From contig CADCXD010000004.1 in NCBI GenBank assembly GCA_902806575.1, positions 3,844,001 to 3,908,000 on the forward strand: a stretch of DNA of 64,000 bases, given 5' to 3'. Source of the DNA: Jackrogersella multiformis. Taxonomy: Eukaryota > Ascomycota > Sordariomycetes > Xylariales > Hypoxylaceae. Each line of letters begins with the position of its first letter. Positions within the stretch are counted from its first letter, which is position 1. The translations under genes and the position numbers were made by a program. This document shows positions 44,798-56,328 of the stretch, in pieces. The notes under the pieces were generated by a model, which saw nothing but the letters and a program-made list of their open reading frames with translations, was not told where the DNA came from and ran no database searches.

Positions 44798-45502
44798 TGT
44801 TTCGAATGCTTATTGATTACGAAATCTCGAGGTTTAATGATTAACGATTCTTGAAGTTGGATTGATAAGATTTCGTCAAGTTCTAGAAGTCTAATATCGG
44901 TTGCATTAGCATTTTGAGGAGGGGTTTACCTAATAGGTTGGATATAAGAATACCTAGCAAATAGGATGGATACATACATACATATATATATGTAGGTTCA
45001 TCTAGTGTACCTAGTGTACCCACGTACCTGTACACTGTTGTACCAGATAGGTACATAGGTACCTCGATAAAATAGGTAAAGCACGGCCTAGGTATCGCGA
45101 TCCATGGGCCATGGCTGCCACCTAACGGTTACACAACTGCTGCCCCACTAATGCAAGCTTTAACCAACCTTCAATTGATTTCCAACTTGTCTCCAGGTCG
45201 CGACGCGACGCCTTAAATTTATATCTATAATTTTCCATCTTAAAATCAATTCCATACTGTGACGTGGCCGCCAATTGCGAAGCTTCTTTTGCTAGATTGT
45301 CTTCTATCTACGATTCCTAGATCCTTGATCCTACAGCCTTTTTAAATCAACTGCTCTTTTTTCCAACCATGCTGCCCGATCGCTGACCTACTTATAACTA
45401 TCGCCCGCGTCAATCCTCCTCTATAACGACCCGAATAAGAGAATCCTCTAAGCTCAACGATGCGCACGCCCACAACCATTGTGGTTGTCTCACTTCTCTA
45501 CT
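44798..45502. promoter_or_regulatory. Divergent promoter region, CX9C gene and SFI1
   Basis: 705 bp separate the two start codons. An ACATATATATATG stretch and TACCTAGTGTACC/GGTACATAGGTACC repeats lie at 44970-45065. The sequence nearest SFI1 is C/T-rich. Confidence 0.5.
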
Positions 45503-48434
45503 ATGGAAATGGCTGTATATGAAAGTCTCCAGCCATACCTTGCAGATTTGTCTGACGATTCCTCTAATGAATCCGAACTTCACGACACCATGGCTTCGTC
45601 TGCTCTGCCATCTTCGCAGAGCCTGCTTATGGATCGTGACAAGTACTCCGATAAAGGTACGCTCATTTTTGGGAGTTTCCCTATCATATTTTGAACCATA
45701 CTGACTTTGCCTAGACATCCAGATCCTCTATCAGATTGTAAGCCGGGCCGAAGAGATATTGTCTGGCTCCACGCCCACTTCTCGCCTACCGACTCATGCG
45801 TTATATAAAGCATACTATGAGATCCTCCCCCAGTATGGAATCAATCCGGACGAAGACCGTCTTATCAGTGAGCTTGTATTTAGGGTCGGGGGAGTAAAAC
45901 ATACCGATTTGCTCAGAGACAAATTCAAGACCATCATGGCCCGCCTGCAGATTACAGTTCAATGGGATGATCTTCCTGCGTATGGGAGCGAGATTGGCGA
46001 TGCTCATGCGAACTCCGCCTATGCCTCCGACGAGTTATCTATTAGCGGTAGTGACGATCGTCATTCTGTCGTTAGCAAGAATGCGCACCAGGAACCCATC
46101 CGTCTCGTCAATGGTGGGCATAGCGGTGTTGACCGAATGGTCTCAAAGTCAAATAATCGTTATGATCGTCAGGTCGATGATGTTAATGAAAATTTATCTA
46201 GCAAGGACAACACCGCTAATATCTCTAAGATCGAACAACACCTCGAAAACAGCGCAATATCTTTTCAGAGGAGGCACCACAGCAAGTTTTCTGCAGTAAC
46301 CGCTCTTCGACAATGGCAGAAAAAATCTAATTTTATTGGCACCTTATGCGACCAATTCGATGCCGCCCGGCAGGCAGACTTGGAAGAGGATGTTGAAGTC
46401 AAATTTGAGGCGTGGAGAGTTTTGGCCGCTGAGATTGAACAGATGCCTCCCGGAAGCCTGCCTCCTAATGTATACTCGAAGCGCATAGAAGAGATTGCAA
46501 TTCGAGCCCACGAGATTCACGTTGCTAAGATTGCGCTGAGGCGTTGGCGACAAGGTGCAAGAGAACAAAGCTGCAAAGTTCGGAATATCGAGGAGTCGTC
46601 GGACCCCCTCGAACGGGTTGCGGCAAAGGCGCACAGGAACTTGATGCTGTCGCGCGCCTTCGCAAACTGGTCCAATAGAGTAGAGCAAGAGTCGGAAAGG
46701 GCACAGATGGCTGCCAAAATTTACGAAACGAGACTAAAATCTAAAGCATTTGGCATTCGCCGGCGCCCTGGCGATGATGTTCAGATGAGCGGGACTCACG
46801 GTAATCCCGTTGATGCCCCACCGCCTGCTGTTCTTGTTAGTTCCGATGCCGCCCCTAAGCTCCCACCAGCTAGTGAGAATGCGGGATCTAATAACGCCAT
46901 CGACCGTGTCGTTCCATCTAGCGTTACAATCAATATTCGCGAGAAGGTTCCTCCGGAGGCCCCTGTGGAAACCCTCCCTTCCAATGACGATCCTCCCGAC
47001 TCTGGTGACGAGATGGACGAAATAACATTGCTTGCACGACGGCATATTCTTCGTATGCGCTACTATGACGTCTGGGAGAAGTACACAGCGGACAAGTTGA
47101 ACAAAATCAGAGATTTTCATGCAGAGCAGCAAGTTGAACGTGTTGCTTATGCTGTTCCTATCTGGCGCTCCCAAGCAGAGCAAGCTTCTCAGGAACGAGA
47201 AACTCTGCAGTATAATTCCGAAAAAGCCTACTACTACAACAAGGCTGTCAAAGCGATAGACGTATGGAGGCAGGAAAGCCAAGAAAAAATTCAGGAGCAA
47301 GATCAGGTACTTAAGCATTATGCCACGCGAGCCAATTTTTTCTACAAAGCTACCAATGTGGTGCCTATCTGGAAAACCGAAGCCGAACGTGCTGCCAAAG
47401 AGCAAGGAGTACTCGAGCTTTACGCAGACCGAGCTGAATATTATAGCAAGGTTACAAAGTCACTTCCTATTTGGCGAGCCCAAACTCAGCAGGTTGCCGA
47501 GCACGAAGAACGTATACTAGCGAGCTATGCCCAGCGAGCCAACTACTATTATAGGACCCGAGGTACTTTGCTATCGTGGAATGATTTAGCTAAAAAGAAG
47601 CGAAAGCGGAGATTAAAAGATGCACATTTGGAAACCCGCCGCCTTGTGAAGAGAGGCATGGGGCAACGGTGCATTGCGCAATGGCGTGATAAGCTACAGC
47701 CGAGCTTTGAACGGTACGAAATGATGAATTTAATATTAGAAGACGTTATTGCGGATCGAGAATATAGGCAAAGCATGGAGACATTTGATACCTGGCGCGA
47801 GAGGGCGCGAGAACGGGATGAAATGGGCGTCATGAGTGATACAATGGTTAAGGAAAAGATTCTGGGACAGTGGAGAGATCAGTCAGCATATCATGGAGAG
47901 CTACATGATGAAGCTGAAGAGCATTGGGAAGAGAAGGCCAAATCCAGAGTGCTGAAGAGCTGGAGTCTTAGCTCCCTTCAAATACCAAACCGATCACTCA
48001 TGGTCACGAATACGCTGGAAAAGAAGGACAGGAGGTTGCTACGAACAGGCTTCGAGGGCTGGTATGGCCGAACAGCAGACAAGCTTGTCCCTGTCGAGCT
48101 CCCCGATGGAAGCTACAAGAGCGTGAAACAAGTAGTGGAAGATGCCCAGCATCAGTCCTCACTTAACCAAGCGCGGGACTTCTTCGATAAGTGGAAAGTG
48201 GCGGCGATGAATAAGAGCGAAAGTGTTCAGCAAGACGCTTACGTATCGACCCCGGGAAGACCACGTCTCTTTCTGGGAAGCTTGGGTAGAATGGAGACAA
48301 CGACACCTTTGGCGCCTGTACCCAACCGAGCTTGGCGAGCCAGCGAGACGGCGTTGAGGAGTTCAGCTATTAGGGGTAGAGCTAATCGCTCCGGCCGTCC
48401 TGAGAGGAATCTCCGGGTCTCATGGGCACAATAA
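45503..48434 (+). CDS. SFI1: Spindle pole body protein Sfi1 family (centrin-binding repeats)
   Basis: Exon 1 is 45503-45656, the intron 45657-45714 (GTACGC...CCTAG) and exon 2 45715-48434, encoding 957 aa. The long second frame begins without an ATG, so the first exon (MEMAVYESLQPYLADLSDDS) is needed. From about residue 190 onward the protein has spaced Trp-centred helical units of the Sfi1 type: ALRQWQKK, ALRRWRQGA, AFANWSNR, YDVWEKY, VPIWRSQ, AIDVWRQ, VPIWKTE, LPIWRAQ, TLLSWND, CIAQWRD, TFDTWRE, ILGQWRD, LKSWSLSS, GFEGWYGR and FFDKWKVA. Between several units the spacer is near-repeated (LYADRAEYYSK, HYATRANFFYK, SYAQRANYYYR). Each unit is expected to bind one centrin (Cdc31), building the half-bridge filament for spindle pole duplication. 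The basic C-terminus carries SGRPERNLRVSWAQ. Confidence 0.9.
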
Positions 48435-49281
48435 TCAATCAATTAATCGATCGATAGCATTGTTGGCGTTACAGGTTTACCTTTATTTTTAAGTATGATG
48501 GAAATGTGCATGGTATAGGCGAGGCTAGGCTTTACATAGTGATACCCCTTGGTCTGTTAATTCGGAATATATCAAGATACTTATAATGAAAGATGTTTAC
48601 TATATTGGGCAACAATAATTGTACCGTGAATGTTGAAGATGTGCTTATTGATCTGTATAAAAGAATATTATTACACGATTCGTGCCTTGGTATGTATTTA
48701 GAGAAGGCTATTTAGATATCGCATTCGTTTTTGTTATAGTTCTATTAGAGTTATGTAATATCGTAATAGAGCTATCTATGGATCCCTACCTCCCTAATGT
48801 AGCATATTAATTATTAGGCAGGGATTCGCGGGCAGTCCCACGTCATTTTGCAGCCGCAAGCCGACGCGAATGCCTGTTGCAGCAGCGGCATCTGACAACC
48901 AGCAGAGCACCTGACGTCTCAACACCTTCATTAGAGCTACATAGTGTATGTACATCAGCCTAATATACTTTGGTACTTCGAAGCTATTAATTGCGATTCT
49001 TCTACTTCGTAACAACCTGATCCTTAACAACCTGCGAACCCAACCGAAGATATATACCTAGGTACATATGTAGATCAGACTGATCATACCTACTAAATAC
49101 CCCAAAACCAACCATCGTACCGAGCCCCGAAAGCTTTACTTCTCCAAAATCGCAAGGGGGGAAATTTTAAATCTCGGACCGGCGACAATTAAACGCTCGG
49201 TTTATCGTTACTTGTCAACCCAACGCCTCACCTTTTTAAAAGCTGTAGACATGTCCTTATCGATCGATTTGCGACAATAGT
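48435..49281. other. Intergenic region between SFI1 and RAV1
   Basis: AT-rich 3' flank of SFI1 followed by the RAV1 promoter. A TACCTAGGTACATATG motif lies near 49056. No gene is seen. Confidence 0.6.
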
Positions 49282-52200
49282 ATGAAGGCAGTCCTTCCAG
49301 GCCAGCCTGAAGCCAGCCTTCAAGCTGTGTCGACCGGTTATTGGGACGGGAAGCGCGTTATCGTTTATATCACAGGCAATGCTCTCGCCATCCTTTCCGA
49401 TCCCGAGACCATTCTTCAGACCATATACGACAATGATGAACGGAAGCTCGAGGCTGTTTCTTTCGACGAATCGTCGGGGAAGATAGCTGCGTGTACGGAT
49501 GCGACAGTGAGGGTTTACCGGCCCTTGAGCCATGGTGATGACGGGGACTCGCCTAAGGTTATTTCCCCTGGTATCGAGAAACAAGCTGGGTTGAAGCGAT
49601 AGCTGATGGTATATAGTGGGCTTTGCAAACCTCTTTTGAAGTCGACCAAGGCTCGACGCCCGCGACACTATCCTGGGGGAGCTCCGAAGAGCTTCTCGTT
49701 GGCCGTTCCTCCCTTTGGCTGTACGATACGACCTCGACACCCGCATCTTGTCACTGGCTGCAGGAGCTAGCTAGTCCCGTAAAAGCCGCGAACCTCTCCT
49801 ACGATTCATCCTACATTGCATCCGTCGGATACCATGATCGTCTAGTGAAGGTGTGGCGCCGACTAAATTTCGGCTCGGAGGAAGTACATTTCGACTTTGG
49901 TTATCTTTCGCATCCGCGAGCCGTTACTGGTATACAATGGCGCAAGCCCTTCCACGTCGACCAGACGATGGAGAATGTACTCTATACGTTTTGTGTTGAC
50001 AATGTCATGCGCGTGTGGACGGGTGCGGATGGCCCCGGTTGCCAGTCCCTGCGCCAATGGGGAAATTTAGACCTATCGGCAGCGATACGGAATGAACATG
50101 AGACGCGCAGGCATTACTCGAGATGGGCCTTCATCCTCAGCCAGCGAGATCTTGCCAACGCCGCAGAAAGAGCCGTCCAGGAGAGAGGGGACGGCCAAGA
50201 AAAAGAAGACGTCGCTCTCCAGTACCTATTGTCCATCGCAAACAGGGACACGGAAATTTGTGTCGTCTTTGATGGGCACGGAAGTATGTCGTCTTGGGCC
50301 CTAGAGAGTATAAGTAGCAAGTCCAGGGGTACCGAAAACGTGGACAATGTCGCTTACGTCAAATCTAAGGACTTCGATTTTCTCGGGTCGTCGACGGGAG
50401 AATGTCATGTGGAGATCCTCAGTTATTGCAATAAGAACGCGGGCGACTTGCACATGCTATTTCATCACTTCGACGGAAAGGTAGAAGTTTTCGAGAGCAA
50501 CATTGCAGATTTCCTCGATCCGACTTCTCAGGTAAAAACTCGCTTGGTTCCTCGCGCGACCTGGTCTGGACATTCCGCTTCGGTCAAGAAGATCGTGCGA
50601 AACTTCAGCGGGCGTGCGATCGTATCGAGGACGGAACAGGGGGAAAGCATTGTCTGGCGACATACTGCCGGTCCATTGCGGACAAGACTAATACGCCATA
50701 ATGTCATCCCAGAGAAGCGTCACATACATCGGATATGTCTAATCAGAGGTGGCAGGTTCGTTGTTTTCTTGCATCATGATAGCATATCAGTTTGGGATTG
50801 TGCTTCGCCAGTCCACATGCTACTTGCGGATTGCAAGTATGACGTTCCCGGTAAGCCCCTTTGTATCCTCGTGCTTCCTCGGGAGAAGGCCGATGATGAT
50901 TCTGTCGCGCATCTCGCAACCGTTACTTCAGAGCAACGAGGCATAGTCTGGGAGCTCCACCTGCCTTTAAAGAACGATGGCTCTACCAAGACACATACCA
51001 ATGGCCACGAGAACCACCTTCGAGAATTCTGCAAATTCAAATTGGATGATGCTGGTGACCTCGCCTATGTCCTACCAGTTGATCCTGCAGGTTCTTCGCC
51101 TGTAATATCTGGTTTCTTAGATGTTTTCGCTCGCGACGTTGCAGTATCCTATACCTATAGTGGCCGCGTTGAGTTTTGGACCGCCAGAGTAACTCGAGAG
51201 CGAAGTCAAGTTGAATGGCTTTCAACTTCTTCAATGGCGACAGGCGTGTCGGAACCCGCGTTAGTCAGCGGCAGCACAATGAAGAAAGCCGCTCTCGTGA
51301 ACGGAGACCGCTCAGAACTAACAATATGGGATATTCGAGGTGCGCGGTTAGAGTACAAGCAGGATTTCGAGAACCATAACACGGTACAAGACCTTGACTG
51401 GACATCTACACCGGACTCGCAATCAATCCTTGCTGTTGGGTTCCCGTATCGTATCATTCTCCTGTCACAGATGCGCTTCGACTATTTGAACAAAGGCCCT
51501 GCCTGGGCGCCGATCCGCGAGATTAGTATCCGAGATTTCACACCTCACCCTATTGGGGACTCAACCTGGCTTAGCGGTGGCAGTCTAGTCATCGGCGCGG
51601 GTAATCAGCTATTTTTATATGATAGGACATTTGGAAGAACTGACCGACTAATCTCACACGCGCGTGTGCCTCATCGTAAAGATGGAACAAGAGATCTCTT
51701 CGACGTCGTTCAAAGGCTGAACGGTCCATTGCCAGTCTTCCACCCCCAGTTTCTTAGCCAGTGTATATTAGCAGGGAAGCACGTCGTGGTCCGGCGCATA
51801 CTGCTGGCTTTGAATCACACATTGAAATACCATATAGAAGGGGAAGTGATCGACGACTATCTAGGTATTGATCTAGCAGAGTTCTACACGAGCCAAGTAG
51901 TAAGTAACACGGATTACCCATGGCTTTATTGGCTAACTTCTTAGCAATCCATGTCTACTAACGGGCACGGCTCGTCGTACCTTGCGTCTCCGATGTCGTT
52001 TGATGACAACGACGAAGTCTTCACGGAGGATATCGCCATGGCTATTTGCGAGAAACTGCAACAAATTACTATGCCTCAACTGTCTGGCCATGAGCAGATT
52101 CAGTTACTTGACATCGTCGAGTGTTCTGGGATGGTGGAAAAGCAGCGTCGATCCATGGATGAAAACGGATCTAGGTTCATGTTATTCTTTCGACAGCACG

Positions 52201-53573
52201 CACTAAGGAAAGGGAGAACTAATGAAATTCACATGTCGTGGAGGGAAATCAACTGGGCTTATCATTCTATCAGTCAGGATATACTAACAGACTTTGTATC
52301 CCGCCAATATCATGGCACTATGCTGTGGGAAAATGCAAGGGAAAGCGGCATGTTCATGTGGCTTACCGACGAGGCCGCTGTGGTAAGTTTGACTACCCTA
52401 GGTAGATACCATTTTATATCTCCGGTCTTGTGTCTAACCGATCTACAGAAAGCACAGTTTGAAATTGTGGCCCGTAACGAGTATACAAAAAGCGAGGTAA
52501 AGAATCCGGTAGATTGCAGTCTTTTTTACCTAGCCTTGAAGAGGAAAACTGTTCTCCAAGGCCTCTGGCGCATGGCAAGCTGGAATAGGGAACAAACGGC
52601 AACACAGCGACTGTTGGCGAATAACTTTGATGATCCCAAGTGGAAAACAACAGCGCTGAAGAATGCTTACGCTCTGCTCAGCAAGCGCCGTTTTGGTATG
52701 GCTCTTGAGATATTCACAAGCGGGGAAATACTAACATGGCATTAGAATATGCTGCTGCCTTCTTCCTCCTTGCAGATCACTTACAAGATGCAGTGAATGT
52801 GTGTCTAAACCAGATCAAGGACCTTCAACTCGCCATTGCTATCACGAGGGTGTATGAGGGCGACAATGGACCAACCCTAAGAAGGTTGCTCGAAAATGAA
52901 GTCCTCGCCGTCGCGGCCCAGGAAGGTAATCGTTGGCTTGCATCATGGGCGTTCTGGATGTTGAAGCGGAGAGACATGGCTGTTCGCGCTCTGATTGTGA
53001 GTTCTCATCGAGTTTTTCTGCGCGAATGGCAACCTAATTTTACGAAGACGCCTGTTTACACGCTCCTCGAGACCCCAGTCTCGTCAGACAACTTGAAGGC
53101 GAAATCATTCTTAACAGATGACCCAGCATTAGTCGTATTGTATTCCCAACTTCGACAGAAAACTTTACAGACGCTCCACGGAGCATCGAAGGTGTTGCCA
53201 CGGACAGAGTGGGAATTCGTCTTGCACAACGCAAGACTATACGACCGCATGGGCTGCGATCTGCTCGGTCTCGATTTAGGTGAGCCATGATGTTTCGTTA
53301 TATACACACTGGCAGCTAGCTGACTACCTACCTACCTACATAGTCCGCAACTGGGAATTCTTCCGCCACGCTCCACCAACCGCCTCAGATCTCGGCGGGG
53401 AAATCGACCCCAGAAAGCTGCTCCGGCGGCGGGGCTCGATGGTCGTGCAAGACATGCCCATGGCGCCTGCCGCGCCGGGCGACATGAAGACGGGCGGCCA
53501 CGGCGTCAAGCCTCCCCCAAGCGTTTTCGAAGAGCCCGACGCAAACTCGCTGTTGGATAGTTTCGGGTTCTAA
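49282..53573 (+). CDS. RAV1: RAV1/rabconnectin-3 family, V-ATPase (RAVE) assembly factor
   Basis: Seven exons, 49282-49557, 49617-51899, 51945-52382, 52449-52695, 52746-52996, 53048-53279 and 53344-53573, encode 1318 aa. Rav1 is the core of the RAVE complex that reassembles V-ATPase at vacuoles and endosomes. The N-terminal half shows WD-type beta-propeller text (ANLSYDSSYIASVGYHDRLV, KVWRRLNFG, VTGIQWRKP, VDNVMRVWTG). The C-terminal half is the conserved Rav1p_C helical region (FHPQFLSQCILAGKHVVVRR, HEQIQLLDIVECSGMVEKQR, EYAAAFFLLADHLQDAVNVC, NRWLASWAFWMLKRRDMAVR). The end is SLLDSFGF. Intron 1 uses a GTTATT donor. Introns 3 (66 nt) and 5 (51 nt) are multiples of three without stops, but the family sequence is continuous only when they are removed. 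Confidence 0.92.
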
Positions 53574-54575
53574 ACATCTCGCGCGACAGAGCCTGGCTAG
53601 AATGCGGTGGGCGTCGCGAGAAATAACGTAGACGGGTTTAAAAGGTGTATTAGTAGTGTATGGGAGGAGGTTGGATTGCCGGCGTCTGTATATAGGTATG
53701 CTGGCTGGCAGGATCGGGTGTGAAAAGGGGGTGTGTTGTGAGTCGGCGACTCCAGTTCTAATTACCTACCGGTACCTAGTAGATGGGTTTGGAATCCAGT
53801 CTAATTGGTCGCCCGGCGTCAACATACATACAGTAATAAACACGATGTCGATATTGTGATCCAGGTCTTCTTCACCTTTATGCTAACAAGAGCCGTTACC
53901 GGAAATAGAATAGACCTCGGAGTTTGAATGATGACCCGTCAGAACCCAGTTTTTGTACGCCATCCGGTGTTTACCTCCGACCTGCATCGGAGGTTAGGAA
54001 GGGAGGCGTAGGTAGGACGGACCAGACCTATTACAGTGGGATGGCGATATGCAGGAGCACATTGGGATACACGGAGCTCCGGTGAGAGGGTTCGTTCGCG
54101 GCTTTACCGATATCTTACATGATTCATACCTAGGTACCAACGATGTAGATGAATAAATTTATAGCGTTAGTAAGCCACTGGCAGTAGCTCCAGCTACATT
54201 TCATATTCAAATGGTGATTGAGATATATATATATATATATATATACCTCTATTATAATATGTCTATAACCTAGTAAGCTTGACAAGTATTTTTATTTTCG
54301 GTTCTATCAATTTTCTAAGGATGTACCATTTTGGACTTGTCTCTAGAACCCCTTTTTACTTGAGGAATTACACTATTCCCACCTAAATAGTTTGTTTGTA
54401 CCCATATGGATTTAACTTAGATCTATTCCAGCACAGAAGATACCTAGTTATGCTAGGATAGACGCAACAATTCTATCACGCTACAAATCTTCGAGATCTG
54501 ATTCTTACAGCACCGTACGCCAAATCAGCACTTCTACGCTTTTTACCAAACCCCCCCTTTTCTCCCCAAGGCAAA
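53574..54575. other. Intergenic region with (AT)n microsatellite
   Basis: Lies between RAV1 and the HD-domain gene. It includes an (AT)n run at 54223-54245, AT-rich sequence to about 54440 and a TACCTAGGTACC motif near 54128. No gene is supported. Confidence 0.6.
54223..54245. repeat. (AT)n microsatellite
   Basis: About eleven perfect AT units. Confidence 0.9.
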
Positions 54576-55148
54576 ATGTCGTCCGCCCACCAATCCCCCT
54601 TCCCCGACCTCCCCAACATCAACATCAAGTTCCCCCACTCCGCCATCATAACCGCGGCCTTTGAGTACACAAAACAGCACACTACAGAAGCGACGTACAA
54701 CCACTGCGTGCGCAGCGCGTACTGGGCCCTGATCCTCGCCAACAAGCTCCCCTCCTCTTCCCCCTCCTCCCGCCCCGTCAACCTGGAAACCGTCGTCCTG
54801 GCCAACATCCTGCACGACATGGGGTGGGCCACCACGCCCTCCCTCGTGTCCAAGGACAAGCGGTTCGAAGTAGACAGCGCGAACCTCGCGCTGGCCTTCG
54901 TGCGGCGGCACGATGCGGAGTCCGGCGGCAGAGGCGGGGAGTGGGACAAGAGCCGCGAGCACGCGCTCTGGGACGCGGTGGCGCTGCACGCCACGGGCTC
55001 GTTCGCGGCGCACCACCCCGCGCCCGAGGTCGCGCTCGCGCACCTGGGCGTCGCGGCGGACCTGCAGGGGCCCGCCACCATCTCCGAGGCAGAGTACAGG
55101 GAGGTGCTGGCGCGGTTCCCGCTGCGCGGGTTCGGCGTCGAGGGCTGA
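54576..55148 (+). CDS. HD-domain hydrolase (cyanamide hydratase-like), 3' end disrupted
   Basis: A single open frame from ATG 54576 gives 190 aa. It contains an HD metal-binding set: His in TEATYNHCVRSAYWALILAN, the HD pair in ANILHDMGWAT, and WDAVALHATGSFAAHHP. The layout matches fungal HD proteins related to cyanamide hydratase (DDI2), which run to roughly 220-260 residues. The frame ends early at 55146. The expected continuation (GLKSVMCGLCRDKPATTYDN, then FVGAFGVRFG) is present immediately downstream, one frame away, to about 55235. Further plausible fragments (EERFEGREVRP; VDVLGGLEELEGVV) lie in yet other frames up to about 55383. This suggests one or more indels, either assembly errors in GC-rich DNA or decay. 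The metal-binding core itself looks intact. Confidence 0.75.
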   Translation: MSSAHQSPFPDLPNINIKFPHSAIITAAFEYTKQHTTEATYNHCVRSAYWALILANKLPSSSPSSRPVNLETVVLANILHDMGWATTPSLVSKDKRFEVDSANLALAFVRRHDAESGGRGGEWDKSREHALWDAVALHATGSFAAHHPAPEVALAHLGVAADLQGPATISEAEYREVLARFPLRGFGVEG

Positions 55149-55383
55149 AGAGCGTCATGTGCGGGCTGTGCCGCGACAAGCCCGCGACGACGTACGATAA
55201 CTTCGTGGGGGCGTTCGGGGTCCGGTTCGGGGTTGATGGGAGGGGTAAAGGAGGAGAGGTTTGAGGGGAGGGAGGTGCGACCCGGTGGATGTGTTGGGCG
55301 GGTTGGAGGAGTTGGAGGGGGTGGTGAGGGGAATGGGGGATGGGGAGGGTGAAGAGGAGGGTGAAGGGGAAGGTGAAGGGTGA
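55149..55383 (+). pseudogene. Out-of-frame 3' remainder of the HD-domain gene
   Basis: Translation in the frame one base back from the main frame reads through family-like sequence (MCGLCRDKPATTYDNFVGAF). It then stops at about 55263. Two more frame changes are needed to read an acidic Gly/Glu-rich tail ending at the TGA at 55381-55383. No introns with usable GT-AG sites explain the shifts. The G-rich composition (GGGGAGGGAGG, GGGGGATGGGGAGGG) makes sequencing indels plausible. Confidence 0.5.
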
Positions 55384-56328
55384 CGGGGTGGAAGTCTGTA
55401 TGGTTGGCTGGGTATGAGTAACGGGCAGTACGAAGTGAATGAGATGGATTTTACGTTAGATAACTAAGGTTAGATTGGCTCTTTTAGGGTATTGTGTGAA
55501 GTTATAGAGCCTCATATGGATTTTATAGAACCGATATATTTGGGTTGTCAGAAGTATCTACCTAGGTGCTTACCCCTTTTCACAGCATCTCCATGAATCG
55601 AGTAGTGTGCCACTGTGTAGTACTTACCTAAGTAATCAAGTTGCTATGTCATTGACTAGGTTAGGTATTATCCCTTGGTGAAATCATATACTATTATCAT
55701 TTAGCTACTTTAATTAGGGTGCTTTGTAGAAACATGCTCTAGATTCGCATCTGCATACCTCCAGGTAGGTAGCCATGCTAGTTGAAATACTACAATCCTC
55801 TGATAGGAGTATTACTTTGCGCTGAGCTTATGACTCTCGAGAATATTTCGCTATTCGCTCTGTATATTCAGGTAAAGCAGCTAGCGAAAGGAGAAGCACA
55901 TAAACGTTTAATGGCTCAAGGACGACCTGAAATTGGGGATAGAGGTTGGATAAATCGTAGGTGAAAGAGTTCGCTGTAGATACTTTGGCAAGCCCTGCTG
56001 TTCTAGTTTATTGATATCATATACAACCTCAAAGGGTTATTACGCAACATCTTCAGTCCCCTGAATGTGCTATACGATGAATATGGCTCGATTCTGTACA
56101 TCCATATATCCTAGTTACATCCATCAAGGCACAGGCACGGCTGACATACGTCCCAACCAACTATCTGCTATGAAGTCTTCAACCGTGACAAAGCTTAAGC
56201 ATTTCTACCGTAGTACCAGCTGCCATGCCTCAACGCAACACCCATCATGCGACCATAATAACTCTCACCATCCTCAACCATAAGACCCCGACGCCCTCCC
56301 CCCCCCCCAACCCACGCAATCAAACCCC
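55384..56328. other. Intergenic region between convergent genes
   Basis: 3' flanks of the HD gene (+) and the MAPEG gene (-). AT-rich, with ACCTAGGT-type motifs near 55558 and 55760. Open frames at 55782-55964 and 56065-56283 are short with no recognisable content. Confidence 0.6.

Noticed and set aside
54476..55179. Several minus-strand frames opposite the HD-domain gene
   Set aside because: Arg/Ala/Pro-rich antisense shadows typical of high-GC coding DNA.
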